Positions 34,867 through 43,930 of a DNA stretch of 64,000 nucleotides are shown here, one piece after another. The notes under the pieces are model-generated. The model had not been told where the DNA came from and made no database searches. It saw nothing but the letters and a program-made list of their open reading frames with translations. The stretch comes from Firmicutes bacterium UBA5010 (GTDB lineage: Bacteria; Bacillota; Clostridia; Tissierellales; Sedimentibacteraceae): assembly GCA_002396645.1 (NCBI GenBank), contig DGYI01000003.1, forward strand, positions 83,284-147,283. The letters are read 5' to 3'. Both the position numbers and the translations under genes were made by a program. Positions within the stretch are counted from its first letter, which is position 1. Each line of letters starts with the position of its first letter.

Positions 34867-35325
34867 ATGTCGGCGTTATCAAAACCTAATTATAACTATG
34901 ATTATGATGATCAGCAAAATTTAGAGCCAAAAATTAAAAAAAGAGTTATAAAGAAGAAAAAGAAAAATAGAATAAGCTTAGGAGCAATAAAAAATTGGAT
35001 GCTTATTATTTCTATGTTTGGCTTGGGGATTATGATAATTTATAATTATGCGACAATAACTGAGAAAAAAATGGCTATTAATAATTTAGAGAATGAAATA
35101 GTTTCCTTAAATGATGAAATTGATGGTTATAATATCTATCTTGAGAGCTTAAACAATACTAATATGATTGAAAATATGGCAAAAAGCTATTTGGGGATGA
35201 ATTATCCTACAAGAAAACAAACTGTGTTTTTAAATATTGATAATGGTGAAAGTGCAGAACTCTCAGCCGATGATGAAATAAATGAGCTTAGCTTATTTGA
35301 AAAAGCCTTAAGATTTTTTGAATAG
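34867..35325 (+). CDS. FtsL-like septum formation protein
   Basis: A 152-residue bitopic protein. The cytoplasmic N-terminus (about 45 residues) is very basic in its second half (KKRVIKKKKKNR). A single helix (residues ~47-63) is followed by a leucine-zipper-like coiled coil (INNLENEIVSLNDEIDGYNIYLESL) and an acidic tail. Position between rsmH and the PBP gene plus this topology identify it as FtsL. Sequence conservation in FtsL is poor, so the call is by context and architecture. It would join FtsQ/DivIB and the transpeptidase in the divisome. GTAGGTGA precedes the ATG. Confidence 0.8.
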   Translation: MSALSKPNYNYDYDDQQNLEPKIKKRVIKKKKKNRISLGAIKNWMLIISMFGLGIMIIYNYATITEKKMAINNLENEIVSLNDEIDGYNIYLESLNNTNMIENMAKSYLGMNYPTRKQTVFLNIDNGESAELSADDEINELSLFEKALRFFE

Positions 35326-35338
35326 AGAGGATTTTTAT

Positions 35339-37465
35339 ATGAGAAATAGTAATGAAATCAGTAGTCCTAATTTGCAAAACAAAAGAAGAATACTAGTGTT
35401 TCTGCTGTTTTTCTTTGCTGTGACACTCTTGTTAATCGGCCGTTTAGGATATATACAGCTAATAAAAGGAAATGAGTATAAAAAAGGTGCTTATGAGCAA
35501 TGGTCAAAGGATGTAGTAATTAACGCAAAAAGAGGAACAATATATGATTCAAAAGGCAAAAAGCTTGCTGTCAGCATAAATGCTAATACGGTTGTGTGCT
35601 TCCCTGTAGACGTAAGAAAGGGTTCATCAGACAGAATAATTGTTGATCCTGAGGATGAAGATGAGGGCTTTATATCGAAGTTTTTTGGTAATATTAACAA
35701 AAAGATTGCCGGCAATAAGGAAGAAGAGTTGCTGCAGGCAAGCCTCAAAGATTTAAAATCCCTAGATGAAATTGCAACAATACTTTCGGAAATTTTAGAG
35801 CTCGATAAGGATGCTGTGTATAAAAAAATAACTCAAAACAGTAAATATGTAGTTTTGCAAAGATGGATAACAGATGAGCAGGCAAAAAAAATCAGAGAAG
35901 CTAAAATAACAGGTATCAGTATTATAGATGATAACAAAAGAGTATATCCATACGGTAATTTTGCGTCATATATACTTGGATTTACAAATTCCGACCAACA
36001 AGGACTATACGGAGTTGAAGCAACCTTTGACAAATATCTGACCGGTGTTCCCGGAAGACTTGTTGTTAATACAGATGGTGTCGGAAGAGAGCTTCCATAT
36101 GGCTATAATGAATATTATGAATCTCAGGATGGTTATGGCATAGTTTTGACGATAGATGAAACTATTCAGCATTTTGCAGAGAAATCTGCCGCAGAAGTTC
36201 TTGCAAACACGAATGCAAAAAGGGTTAACTTCATAGCTATGGATCCAAAAACAGGAGATATAATTGCTATGACAAGCAAAACTGACTATGACCCGAATAA
36301 TCCGAGAGAGCCTTTGGATGAGAATTTAAAAGAAGAGTGGAAAACTTTAAGTGCTGAGGATTTAAAAAAGCAATGGTATGATATGTGGAGAAATCCTATA
36401 GTAAATGATATATATGAGCCGGGCTCAACCTTTAAGCCTCTGGTTATCGCTATAGCTTTGCAGGAAAATAAAACACAGCCCAGCAGAACTTACTATTGCG
36501 ATGGATATGTAAAAGGAGTCGCGGGCAGTACGATGAAATGCTGGAGATATTATAATCCGCATGGAAGACAAACTTTAGCCGAGGTTTTACAAAATTCATG
36601 CAATGATGCCATGGCTGAAATTGGAATTGATATAGGAGCGGAAACATTTTATAAATATTTGAGAGCTTTGGGATTTGCAGAACCATCAGGTATTGCATTA
36701 AACGGAGAAGCATTGGGTATAGTAAATCATTATAAGTATATGACAGATGCCAATTTAGTAAGACAGTCTATCGGCCAGAGTGTTGCTGTTACACCTTTGC
36801 AATTACTTACCGCTATAGCTTGTCTGGCTAATGATGGGAATTTAATGGAGCCTCGAATAGTAAAACAGCTTATAGATTCTGAAGGAAATGTAGTTAAAAA
36901 TTTTGATACTGTTACAAGAAGAACAGTATTTTCAGAAGATGTTGCTGATTCTGTCATGGAAATGATGGAAACCGTAGTTACACTCGGTGGGGGAAAAGCA
37001 GCCGCTGTCCCGGGATATAGAGTCGGAGGGAAAACAGGTACAGCACAAAAAGTTATTGACGGTCAATATCCGGAGGGTGTTTACATAAGTTCATTCATTG
37101 GTGTTGCTCCTACAAATGACCCGAGAATAGTTTGCTTGATGACTGTTGACGAACCTCAGGGTACATATTATGCAAGTATAATAGCAGCTCCTATAGTTGG
37201 AGATATGATAGAAGAAACTCTTAAATATATGGAAGTTGAACCTCAATACAGTGAACAAGAGCTTGGTGTAATAGAAAAGGCTACAATTGAAGTTCCTAAT
37301 CTTATCGGGATGACACTTGAAGATGGAAGTAAGCTTTTACAAAAGTACGGACTTCAGCATAATGTTACTTTGGATGTGGAGGCTGATGTAATAATAAAGG
37401 ATCAGTTCCCGCAAGCCGGTACAAAGGTAACAAAAAAATCTATAGTCACGCTAATATTAAACTGA
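35339..37465 (+). CDS. Class B penicillin-binding protein with PASTA domain (SpoVD/PBP2B-like)
   Basis: A 708-residue transpeptidase. A membrane helix near residues 20-42 is followed by the PBP dimerisation domain with NAKRGTIYDSKGKKLAVS. The transpeptidase has GSTFK with nucleophile Ser363, SCN in LQNSCNDAM and KTG at 565-567. One PASTA domain closes the protein (EVPNLIGMTLEDGSKLLQKYG, residues ~645-708). It cross-links peptidoglycan with an SEDS partner, probably the FtsW encoded downstream. PASTA-bearing versions at this locus are called SpoVD in sporulating clostridia, where they build the cortex. It could instead serve vegetative division. ATG at 35339 is chosen after AGAGAGG; an in-frame ATG at 35318 overlaps the ftsL-like gene. 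Confidence 0.92.
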   Translation: MRNSNEISSPNLQNKRRILVFLLFFFAVTLLLIGRLGYIQLIKGNEYKKGAYEQWSKDVVINAKRGTIYDSKGKKLAVSINANTVVCFPVDVRKGSSDRIIVDPEDEDEGFISKFFGNINKKIAGNKEEELLQASLKDLKSLDEIATILSEILELDKDAVYKKITQNSKYVVLQRWITDEQAKKIREAKITGISIIDDNKRVYPYGNFASYILGFTNSDQQGLYGVEATFDKYLTGVPGRLVVNTDGVGRELPYGYNEYYESQDGYGIVLTIDETIQHFAEKSAAEVLANTNAKRVNFIAMDPKTGDIIAMTSKTDYDPNNPREPLDENLKEEWKTLSAEDLKKQWYDMWRNPIVNDIYEPGSTFKPLVIAIALQENKTQPSRTYYCDGYVKGVAGSTMKCWRYYNPHGRQTLAEVLQNSCNDAMAEIGIDIGAETFYKYLRALGFAEPSGIALNGEALGIVNHYKYMTDANLVRQSIGQSVAVTPLQLLTAIACLANDGNLMEPRIVKQLIDSEGNVVKNFDTVTRRTVFSEDVADSVMEMMETVVTLGGGKAAAVPGYRVGGKTGTAQKVIDGQYPEGVYISSFIGVAPTNDPRIVCLMTVDEPQGTYYASIIAAPIVGDMIEETLKYMEVEPQYSEQELGVIEKATIEVPNLIGMTLEDGSKLLQKYGLQHNVTLDVEADVIIKDQFPQAGTKVTKKSIVTLILN

Positions 37466-37479
37466 AAACAGTTAAAAAC

Positions 37480-37579
37480 AATGCAACTTTAAACTACTAA
37501 GAATTATACAGCAATACTATTATAAAATATTGCTGTATAATAATTATTTTATAATATTAGTAATTATTGAAGTTGCATT
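37480..37579. repeat. Nested palindrome in the PBP-murE gap
   Basis: AATGCAACTT (37480-37489) and AAGTTGCATT (37570-37579) form perfect outer arms. ATACAGCAATA and TATTGCTGTAT form a second perfect pair inside (37506-37538). The arms are joined by partly complementary A/T-rich sequence, so the whole 100 bases could fold as one imperfect hairpin. It might be a terminator, an mRNA-processing site or a small MITE-like repeat. Confidence 0.6.
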
Positions 37580-37734
37580 TTAAATATGTTATTATATTAT
37601 AGTCTTAAATTCTGTTTGAGACCTTTGAAAAAATACAATAATAAAAAAATAATTACCTATTTCGTGTACGAGTTTTTAATTGCGCTCTGTATATTGTATT
37701 CATGGAGGTAAGTGCGTTTAAAAGGAGACCAGCT

Positions 37735-39219
37735 ATGAATTTATCTAACATTTTAAATCAGATAAAGTATAAAAGCTTTGCAGGCTCAAAAGATGCAGTT
37801 GCTGATAATATTACATATGATTCGAGGAATGTAAATCAGAACAGCATATTTGTTGCCATAAAAGGCTTAGTTGAAGATGGACATATTTATATTGACAGCG
37901 CGATAAAAAAAGGTGCTTCGGCTATAGTTTGTGAATTTATACCTGAAGAGCTTAAAGAAAAAGCTAATTTTATAGAAGTTGAAGATTCAAGGAAGGCTAT
38001 GGCTGAAATAGCATGTGCCATATATGACAACCCATCTGAAAAATTAAAAGTTATAGGTGTTACCGGTACTAACGGTAAAACAAGCATAACGTACTTATTA
38101 AAGGCTATTTCCGATTATTTGAAAATAAAAAATGGGATTATAGGTACTTTGGGCATTATAGTGGATGATGAGCATATAAATGCCGAGCACACTACGCCTG
38201 AGTCATCTGAAATTCAGCATATAATGAGTAAAATGCTGAAAAAATCGGTAGAATTGTGCATGATGGAGGTATCATCACATGCAGTTGAGCTTAACAGAGT
38301 GTATGATATAGATTTTGACGTAGCAATTTTTACGAATCTTACAAGAGATCATCTTGACTTCCATAAAACAATGGAAAATTACTACTTAGCAAAGAAAAAG
38401 CTGTTTTATTTAACAAAAAACAACAATATAATCAATGTTGATGATGAATATGGAAAAAGATTATATGATGAACTCAAAAGTGATAATGTAAGAGCCCTGT
38501 CATACGCTATAGATAATGAGGCAGATATAAAAGCAAGTAATCTCAGAACTACCATAAAGGGAACCGAGTTTGATCTGAAAATCAGAGATATATCTAAAAA
38601 AGTATTCGTAAAAACTCCAGGTAAATTTTCTGTGCTTAATTCTCTGGCAGCTTTAGGTGCAGCTTATTCATTAGATATAGATATTGATGAAGCTATAAGC
38701 GCATTAGGAAACTTTAACGGAGTTTCCGGAAGATTTGAAGTCATGGACACAAACTTAGACTGTACTATAATTCTTGATTTTGCACATACACCTGATGGAC
38801 TGGAAAAGGTTATGGATACAATCAATGAATTTGCTTCAGGAAGAAAAATTGTAATGTTCGGCGCAGGAGGAGACAGAGACATATCAAGGCGTGCACCTAT
38901 GGGAGAAGTAGCGGGCCGAAACTGCGATTTGACTATACTCACATCAGATAACCCGAGATTTGAAAATCCATATGACATATGTGAGGAGATAGCTCAGGGC
39001 GTAAAAAAATACAATGGAGAGTACAAAATCATAGTTGAAAGAGAAGAAGCCATTTATTATGCGATTAAAAACTATAAGCATAATGATGTTATATTGCTTG
39101 CGGGAAAATCAACCGAGCCTTATCAAGATATAGGAATAGAAAAAGTACCGTATGATGAAAGAACTATTGCGAAAAATATGATTAAAAAGGTAGAACAGGA
39201 ACTGGGTATAAGGAGATAA
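37735..39219 (+). CDS. murE: UDP-MurNAc-tripeptide synthetase MurE
   Basis: A 494-residue Mur ligase: N-terminal UDP-sugar domain (YDSRNVNQNSIFVAIKGLVEDGH), central ATPase domain with VIGVTGTNGKTSITYLLKA and HTTPESSEIQ, and C-terminal domain with FGAGGDRDISRRAPMGEVA. The amino-acid-selecting motif reads DNPR (in LTSDNPRFENP), the form that binds meso-diaminopimelate; lysine-adding enzymes differ there. The wall peptide is therefore predicted to contain meso-DAP. ATG at 37735 follows AAGGAG. An earlier in-frame ATG (37702) lies before that site. It has its own upstream gap with a palindrome, so it may be transcribed separately from mraZ-rsmH. Confidence 0.95.
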   Translation: MNLSNILNQIKYKSFAGSKDAVADNITYDSRNVNQNSIFVAIKGLVEDGHIYIDSAIKKGASAIVCEFIPEELKEKANFIEVEDSRKAMAEIACAIYDNPSEKLKVIGVTGTNGKTSITYLLKAISDYLKIKNGIIGTLGIIVDDEHINAEHTTPESSEIQHIMSKMLKKSVELCMMEVSSHAVELNRVYDIDFDVAIFTNLTRDHLDFHKTMENYYLAKKKLFYLTKNNNIINVDDEYGKRLYDELKSDNVRALSYAIDNEADIKASNLRTTIKGTEFDLKIRDISKKVFVKTPGKFSVLNSLAALGAAYSLDIDIDEAISALGNFNGVSGRFEVMDTNLDCTIILDFAHTPDGLEKVMDTINEFASGRKIVMFGAGGDRDISRRAPMGEVAGRNCDLTILTSDNPRFENPYDICEEIAQGVKKYNGEYKIIVEREEAIYYAIKNYKHNDVILLAGKSTEPYQDIGIEKVPYDERTIAKNMIKKVEQELGIRR

Positions 39220-39222
39220 GTG

Positions 39223-40200
39223 ATGCACATAGATTTTAATATAATAAGAATAATTATAGTTTCATGCTTGATAGTAGTAATTCTTGCACCAATGTTTATA
39301 CCTTTTTTAAGAAGATTAAAAGTTGGGCAAAGTATAAGAGAAGAAGGTCCAAAATCGCATATTGCCACAAAAACAGGTACTCCTACTATGGGAGGAATAA
39401 TAATTATGCTGGGTGTAATTATATCTGTGCTTACAAGCCGCAATTACAGTAAAGAGGTATTTGTTTGTTTGTTTTCAATGATTGCTTTTGGTTTTGTGGG
39501 TTTTGTAGATGACTACATAAAGGTTGTACTAAAAAGAAATTTAGGACTTAATGCAGGTCAAAAGATAATAGGACAGCTGATATTTGCAATATTGCTGGCA
39601 ATATACGGAGCAAAATACAGTGTTGAGGGTACTAAGCTTATAATACCTTTTATCAATATATATTTAGATTTACAATTTTTTTATATACCTTTCACAGTGT
39701 TTGCGGTAGTCGGTATAGTAAATGGCGTAAATTTAACAGATGGTTTAGACGGCTTAAACTCCGGGGTTACGCTTATAGTTATGTCGGCTTTTGCCCTTAT
39801 AGCAAGCAGCTTTAGTATATATAACAGCTCATATAACGGTATAATAATAGTTTGTTCGGCTGCTGCCGGTGCATGCCTTGGATTCTTAGGATACAATGCT
39901 CATCCTGCAAAGATATTCATGGGAGATACAGGTTCTATGGCATTGGGAGGATTGGTAGCCGCAGTTGCTGTGACTACAAGCTTAACATTTGTTTTGCCAA
40001 TAATAGGCGGGATTTACATTGCAGAAATTTTGTCCGTTATAATCCAAGTATCTTATTACAAGAAAACGAAAAAGAGAGTTTTCAAAATGGCTCCGATACA
40101 TCATCACTTTGAAGAAAGCGGTTGGAAAGAGACAAAGGTTGTGGCTGTGTTTTGGCTGACATCTGTGATTCTGGCTTTTATAGGTATATATTCAATATAA
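39223..40200 (+). CDS. mraY: Phospho-MurNAc-pentapeptide transferase MraY
   Basis: A 325-residue protein with about ten membrane helices that makes lipid I from UDP-MurNAc-pentapeptide and undecaprenyl phosphate. Conserved motifs: EGPKSHIATKTGTPTMGGI, the catalytic aspartates in FGFVGFVDDYIK and NLTDGLDGLN, FMGDTGSMALGG, and the HHHFE loop near the C-terminus (APIHHHFEESGW). ATG at 39223 is chosen seven bases from AGGAG; an in-frame GTG sits just before it. It follows murE by three bases, indicating coupling. Confidence 0.96.
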   Translation: MHIDFNIIRIIIVSCLIVVILAPMFIPFLRRLKVGQSIREEGPKSHIATKTGTPTMGGIIIMLGVIISVLTSRNYSKEVFVCLFSMIAFGFVGFVDDYIKVVLKRNLGLNAGQKIIGQLIFAILLAIYGAKYSVEGTKLIIPFINIYLDLQFFYIPFTVFAVVGIVNGVNLTDGLDGLNSGVTLIVMSAFALIASSFSIYNSSYNGIIIVCSAAAGACLGFLGYNAHPAKIFMGDTGSMALGGLVAAVAVTTSLTFVLPIIGGIYIAEILSVIIQVSYYKKTKKRVFKMAPIHHHFEESGWKETKVVAVFWLTSVILAFIGIYSI

Positions 40201-40271
40201 TAAACATAAAATGTTATGTGGATTCTTAAGATAAATATCGGATTGCTTAATCTGATTATATGGAGGGCAAA

Positions 40272-41633
40272 TTGAAAAATAAAAGAGTTTTGGTAGTTGG
40301 ATTAGGCGTGACGGGAGTTGCTTCAATAAGGGCTTTAGATAAGCTTGGTGCGGTAATATATGCCTATGACGGACAGAGCGAAGAAAAAATGAGCAAAGTA
40401 TTAGAACAATTGAAAGATATTGATGTAAAATACTATTTTGACTCTTTGGATTTTAATACGGATAATATTGACTTTGCTATTAAAAGTCCGGGTATAAAGT
40501 TTGAAACTCCGATAATGAAAAAGCTTTTAGATGCTGATATTAAAATTATCGGTGACCTTGAGGCAGGTTTTTTGATTACGGATAATAAATTTGTTGCTAT
40601 AACAGGAACAAATGGTAAAACAACAACAACAAGCTTAATAGGTGCAATTATAAATACAAGCGGCAGAAAGTGCAAAATAACCGGTAATATCGGCTCCGGT
40701 GCATTTTATGATACATATATTTCTGAACAAGATGAAACAATTGTTGTAGAAGCAAGCAGCTTTCAACTGGAGAGTACATATACTTTTAAACCCTTTGTAA
40801 GCATAATTACAAACTTATCTCCGGATCATCTTGATTGGCATAAGACAGAAGATAATTACTACAGAGCAAAATTTAAAATCGCAGCAAATCAAGATAAGAG
40901 CGATTTTTGTATTCTCAATTATGAGGATGCTATGACTAAAAATTATTTAAGTTTGCTGAATACAAACATTTTGTATTTTAGCTCAGAGCGTATATTGGAA
41001 AGTGGAATCTATGTTGAAAACGGTCAAATAGTTTATAACTATAACAATGAAAAATCTAACATCATGGATACAGATGATATATTTATTGTCGGAAAACATA
41101 ATTTAGAAAATGCTTTGGCATCATGCGCTGCCGCAAAGCTTTTAGGAATTGATAACAATACTGTAGCCAGTGCGGTAAAGAATTTTAAAGGGGTTGAACA
41201 TAGACTGGAATATGTTAATACCTACAGCGGTGTTAAATTTTATAATGATTCTAAAGGAACAAACCCCGATGCCTCAATTAAGGCTGTAAAAGGCATAAAT
41301 GCTCCTATTATTTTGATAGCAGGCGGATATAACAAGGATTCCGAGTATGACGAATTTATAAAATCCTTTGATAATAAAGTAAAGGCTTTGATTTTGCTTG
41401 GGGAAACAAAAGAAAAAATAAAGGAATGTGCTTTAAAATATGGATTTGAGAATATTCATATTGTTGAAAGCATGGATGAAGCAGTCTGTTTATCATATAA
41501 AATAAGTGATAATGGAGATACTGTTTTATTGTCACCGGCTTGTGCAAGCTGGGATATGTATCCGAATTTCGAGATAAGAGGCAAGGACTTTAAAGAAAGA
41601 GTGAAATTCTATGGAGAAAGTTCAAATAAGTAG
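40272..41633 (+). CDS. murD: UDP-MurNAc-L-alanine:D-glutamate ligase MurD
   Basis: A 453-residue Mur ligase. The N-terminal Rossmann domain opens NKRVLVVGLGVTGVASIRAL. The ATPase loop is AITGTNGKTTTTSLIG, followed by EASSFQLEST, NLSPDHLDWH and FYNDSKGTNPDAS, with the terminal SPACASWDMYPNFEIRGKDFKE. It adds D-Glu to UDP-MurNAc-L-Ala in the cytoplasm. I place the start at TTG (40272), correctly spaced from GGAGGG. The ATG at 40260 lies before that site and has none of its own. The 3' end overlaps ftsW by 23 bases. Confidence 0.93.
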   Translation: MKNKRVLVVGLGVTGVASIRALDKLGAVIYAYDGQSEEKMSKVLEQLKDIDVKYYFDSLDFNTDNIDFAIKSPGIKFETPIMKKLLDADIKIIGDLEAGFLITDNKFVAITGTNGKTTTTSLIGAIINTSGRKCKITGNIGSGAFYDTYISEQDETIVVEASSFQLESTYTFKPFVSIITNLSPDHLDWHKTEDNYYRAKFKIAANQDKSDFCILNYEDAMTKNYLSLLNTNILYFSSERILESGIYVENGQIVYNYNNEKSNIMDTDDIFIVGKHNLENALASCAAAKLLGIDNNTVASAVKNFKGVEHRLEYVNTYSGVKFYNDSKGTNPDASIKAVKGINAPIILIAGGYNKDSEYDEFIKSFDNKVKALILLGETKEKIKECALKYGFENIHIVESMDEAVCLSYKISDNGDTVLLSPACASWDMYPNFEIRGKDFKERVKFYGESSNK

Positions 41634-42726
41634 TAAAAAAACTTGCGATTGGTTATTGGTAATTATAGTATTAATTTTGCTTTTAATAGGCTTTTTTATG
41701 GTATATAGCTCAAGCTACCCTGATGGCTATTATAATCACGGCAGTTCTTTGTTTTTTTTGAGAAAACAAATAATTGCAGGTGCCGCGGGAATTATATTGA
41801 TGATAATGGCTTCGTTTATACCTTATCAGGTTTACAGAAAATTTACTAAATTTATTCTTCTTGTTTCTGTAGGGCTGTCACTCGCAACAGTTTTTTTGGG
41901 AGTCGAGGGAAACGGGGCCCAAAGATGGCTTATCATAGGCGGGGTCAGCCTTCAGCCATCAGAGATAGTGAAAATAGCAGCTGTACTTTGTATGGCAGAT
42001 TTTTTGGATAGAAGAAGAAAAAAATTACATAAATTTAAAGAAGGATATATTTACACTTTAGCTGCTATAGTGGGGTTTGTGCTTCTTATAGTTATTCAAA
42101 GGGATTTAAGTACCTCAGTTGTATTGGCTTTGGTTCTTATAATAATGTTTTTCTGCGCAGGAGCCAGAATGTTTCATTTGATATTAACCGGAGTAACGGG
42201 AATAGTTGCAACAATACCCCTTATAGCTATGTATGCATATAGAATAGAGAGAATTACGGTTTTTTTGGATCCGTTCAAATATATTAACGGCAAGGGCTGG
42301 CAGATTGTCCAATCCCTATATGCACTCGGTACGGGAGGCTTATTCGGACTTGGGCTCGGAAAAAGCAGACAAAAATTTTTCTATCTGCCCGAGGCATATA
42401 ATGATTTTATATTTTCAATAATCGGTGAAGAGCTTGGCTTTGTAGGATGTATTGCAATAATAATATTATTTGTTCTTTTTGCATGGAGAGGAATAAGAAT
42501 ATCAATGAATGCAAAGGACTTTTATTCGAGCCTTGTATCAGTAGGATTGACATCTTTGGTCTTAGTTCAATTTCTTGTTCATGTAGCAGTAGCAACATCT
42601 TCCATGCCTCCGACAGGAAGAGCACTTCCATTTATAAGTGCGGGAGGAACTTCATTATTGTTCCTGCTGATATCTGTCGGTATAATTTTAAATATATCTA
42701 AAACTTCCGAAATAAATAAGAATTGA
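41611..42726 (+). CDS. ftsW: SEDS-family peptidoglycan polymerase FtsW
   Basis: A 371-residue protein with about ten membrane helices of the FtsW/RodA/SpoVE family. Signature parts include MVYSSSYPDGYYN, GNGAQRWLIIGGVSLQPSEIVKIA, GWQIVQSLYALGTGGLFGLGLGKSRQKFFYLPEAYNDFIFSIIGEELG and the C-terminal GRALPFISAGGTSLLFLL. It polymerises lipid II together with a class B PBP, most likely the PASTA PBP encoded upstream. SpoVE would be an equally valid name if the pair serves spore cortex. The ATG lies inside the end of murD, with a weak AAAGAAAGAG upstream. Confidence 0.93.
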   Translation: MEKVQISSKKTCDWLLVIIVLILLLIGFFMVYSSSYPDGYYNHGSSLFFLRKQIIAGAAGIILMIMASFIPYQVYRKFTKFILLVSVGLSLATVFLGVEGNGAQRWLIIGGVSLQPSEIVKIAAVLCMADFLDRRRKKLHKFKEGYIYTLAAIVGFVLLIVIQRDLSTSVVLALVLIIMFFCAGARMFHLILTGVTGIVATIPLIAMYAYRIERITVFLDPFKYINGKGWQIVQSLYALGTGGLFGLGLGKSRQKFFYLPEAYNDFIFSIIGEELGFVGCIAIIILFVLFAWRGIRISMNAKDFYSSLVSVGLTSLVLVQFLVHVAVATSSMPPTGRALPFISAGGTSLLFLLISVGIILNISKTSEINKN

Positions 42727-42752
42727 TTGTACAGGGTCACATGGAGGTAAAT

Positions 42753-43862
42753 ATGAGAGTTTTAATAACCGGCGGAGGTACCGGCGGACATATAAATCCC
42801 GCTTTAGCTATTGCTCAGAAAATTAAAGAAGTTAATAATGACAATGAAATACTATATGTGGGAACTAAAGAAGGAATGGAAAGTGACTTAGTACCTAAAC
42901 AGGGCTTTGATTTCAAAACAGTTGACGCCAGATTCCTTCAAAGAAAATTAAGTATAGAAAATATGATAACCTTAGCGATTTCAGCTAAGGGAGTAATACA
43001 GTCAATGGGTATAATAAGAGACTTTAAACCTGATATTGTAGTCGGGACAGGAGGTTATGTTTGCGGACCTGTTGTTTTGGCAGCTGCCATAAAAGGTATT
43101 CCTACAATGATACATGAGCAGAATGTATTTCCCGGAATAACTAACAGATTACTTTCTAAGTTTGTAAATAAAATAGCTATAAGCTTTGAAGAAGCCGGAA
43201 GATATTTTAAACAAAAAGATAAGCTTGTGCTTGTAGGAAATCCTGTGAGAAAAGAAATAGTAGAAGCTAACAGAGACGAGTCAAGAAAAAAATATAAATT
43301 GAAAAATGATGAGATATTTATTTATTCCTTTGGAGGCAGCGGAGGGCAAAAGAGTCTGAATGATGCTATAATAGACGTTATAAAAAATATTAAAAATCGT
43401 GAAAAGATAAAGCTTTTGCATGTAACCGGAAAAAGGCTGAAAGATGATTTTAATGAAGCTTTAAAGCTCAATAATTTGGAGATACCTTCAAATGTAACAG
43501 TTGTAGACTATATGTATGACGCACCTGCCGCTTTAAGTGCGAGTGATTTAGTCATAGGAAGTGCCGGAGCAATCACGATAGCCGAGATTACCAAAATAGG
43601 TATTCCGTCAATTCTTATACCTAAGACATATACTGCTGAAAATCATCAGGAATATAACGCCAGAGCTCTCGAAAAAAAAGGTGCTGCAATTGTTATTTTG
43701 GAGAGTGAACTGGAAGATAAAAAGCTTATAAGTACTATTGATAAAATTATAAGTGACTCAAATGAGCTTCCTGCTATGTCGCTAAATTCTAAAAAACTCG
43801 GAGAGCTTGATGCCGAGGAAGAGATGTATAAGCTTATATCGGAATTGGCATCTAAAAAATAG
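42753..43862 (+). CDS. murG: UDP-GlcNAc:lipid I N-acetylglucosaminyltransferase MurG
   Basis: A 369-residue GT28 glycosyltransferase associated with the inner face of the membrane. It opens MRVLITGGGTGGHINPALAIA with the GGTGGH motif, followed by VVGTGGYVCGPVVLAAA, HEQNVFPGITNRLL, FGGSGGQKSLNDAI and, in the C-terminal domain, VIGSAGAITIAEI and AENHQEYNARAL. It converts lipid I to lipid II. ATG at 42753 follows GGAGG; earlier in-frame codons lie before that site. Length is normal. Confidence 0.96.
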   Translation: MRVLITGGGTGGHINPALAIAQKIKEVNNDNEILYVGTKEGMESDLVPKQGFDFKTVDARFLQRKLSIENMITLAISAKGVIQSMGIIRDFKPDIVVGTGGYVCGPVVLAAAIKGIPTMIHEQNVFPGITNRLLSKFVNKIAISFEEAGRYFKQKDKLVLVGNPVRKEIVEANRDESRKKYKLKNDEIFIYSFGGSGGQKSLNDAIIDVIKNIKNREKIKLLHVTGKRLKDDFNEALKLNNLEIPSNVTVVDYMYDAPAALSASDLVIGSAGAITIAEITKIGIPSILIPKTYTAENHQEYNARALEKKGAAIVILESELEDKKLISTIDKIISDSNELPAMSLNSKKLGELDAEEEMYKLISELASKK

Positions 43863-43930
43863 TTCTGTAACAAGTGAGGAAGAATTGCATAAGATAAGTT
43901 ATATATTCGTTACTTGTTCGGAGGGATATG

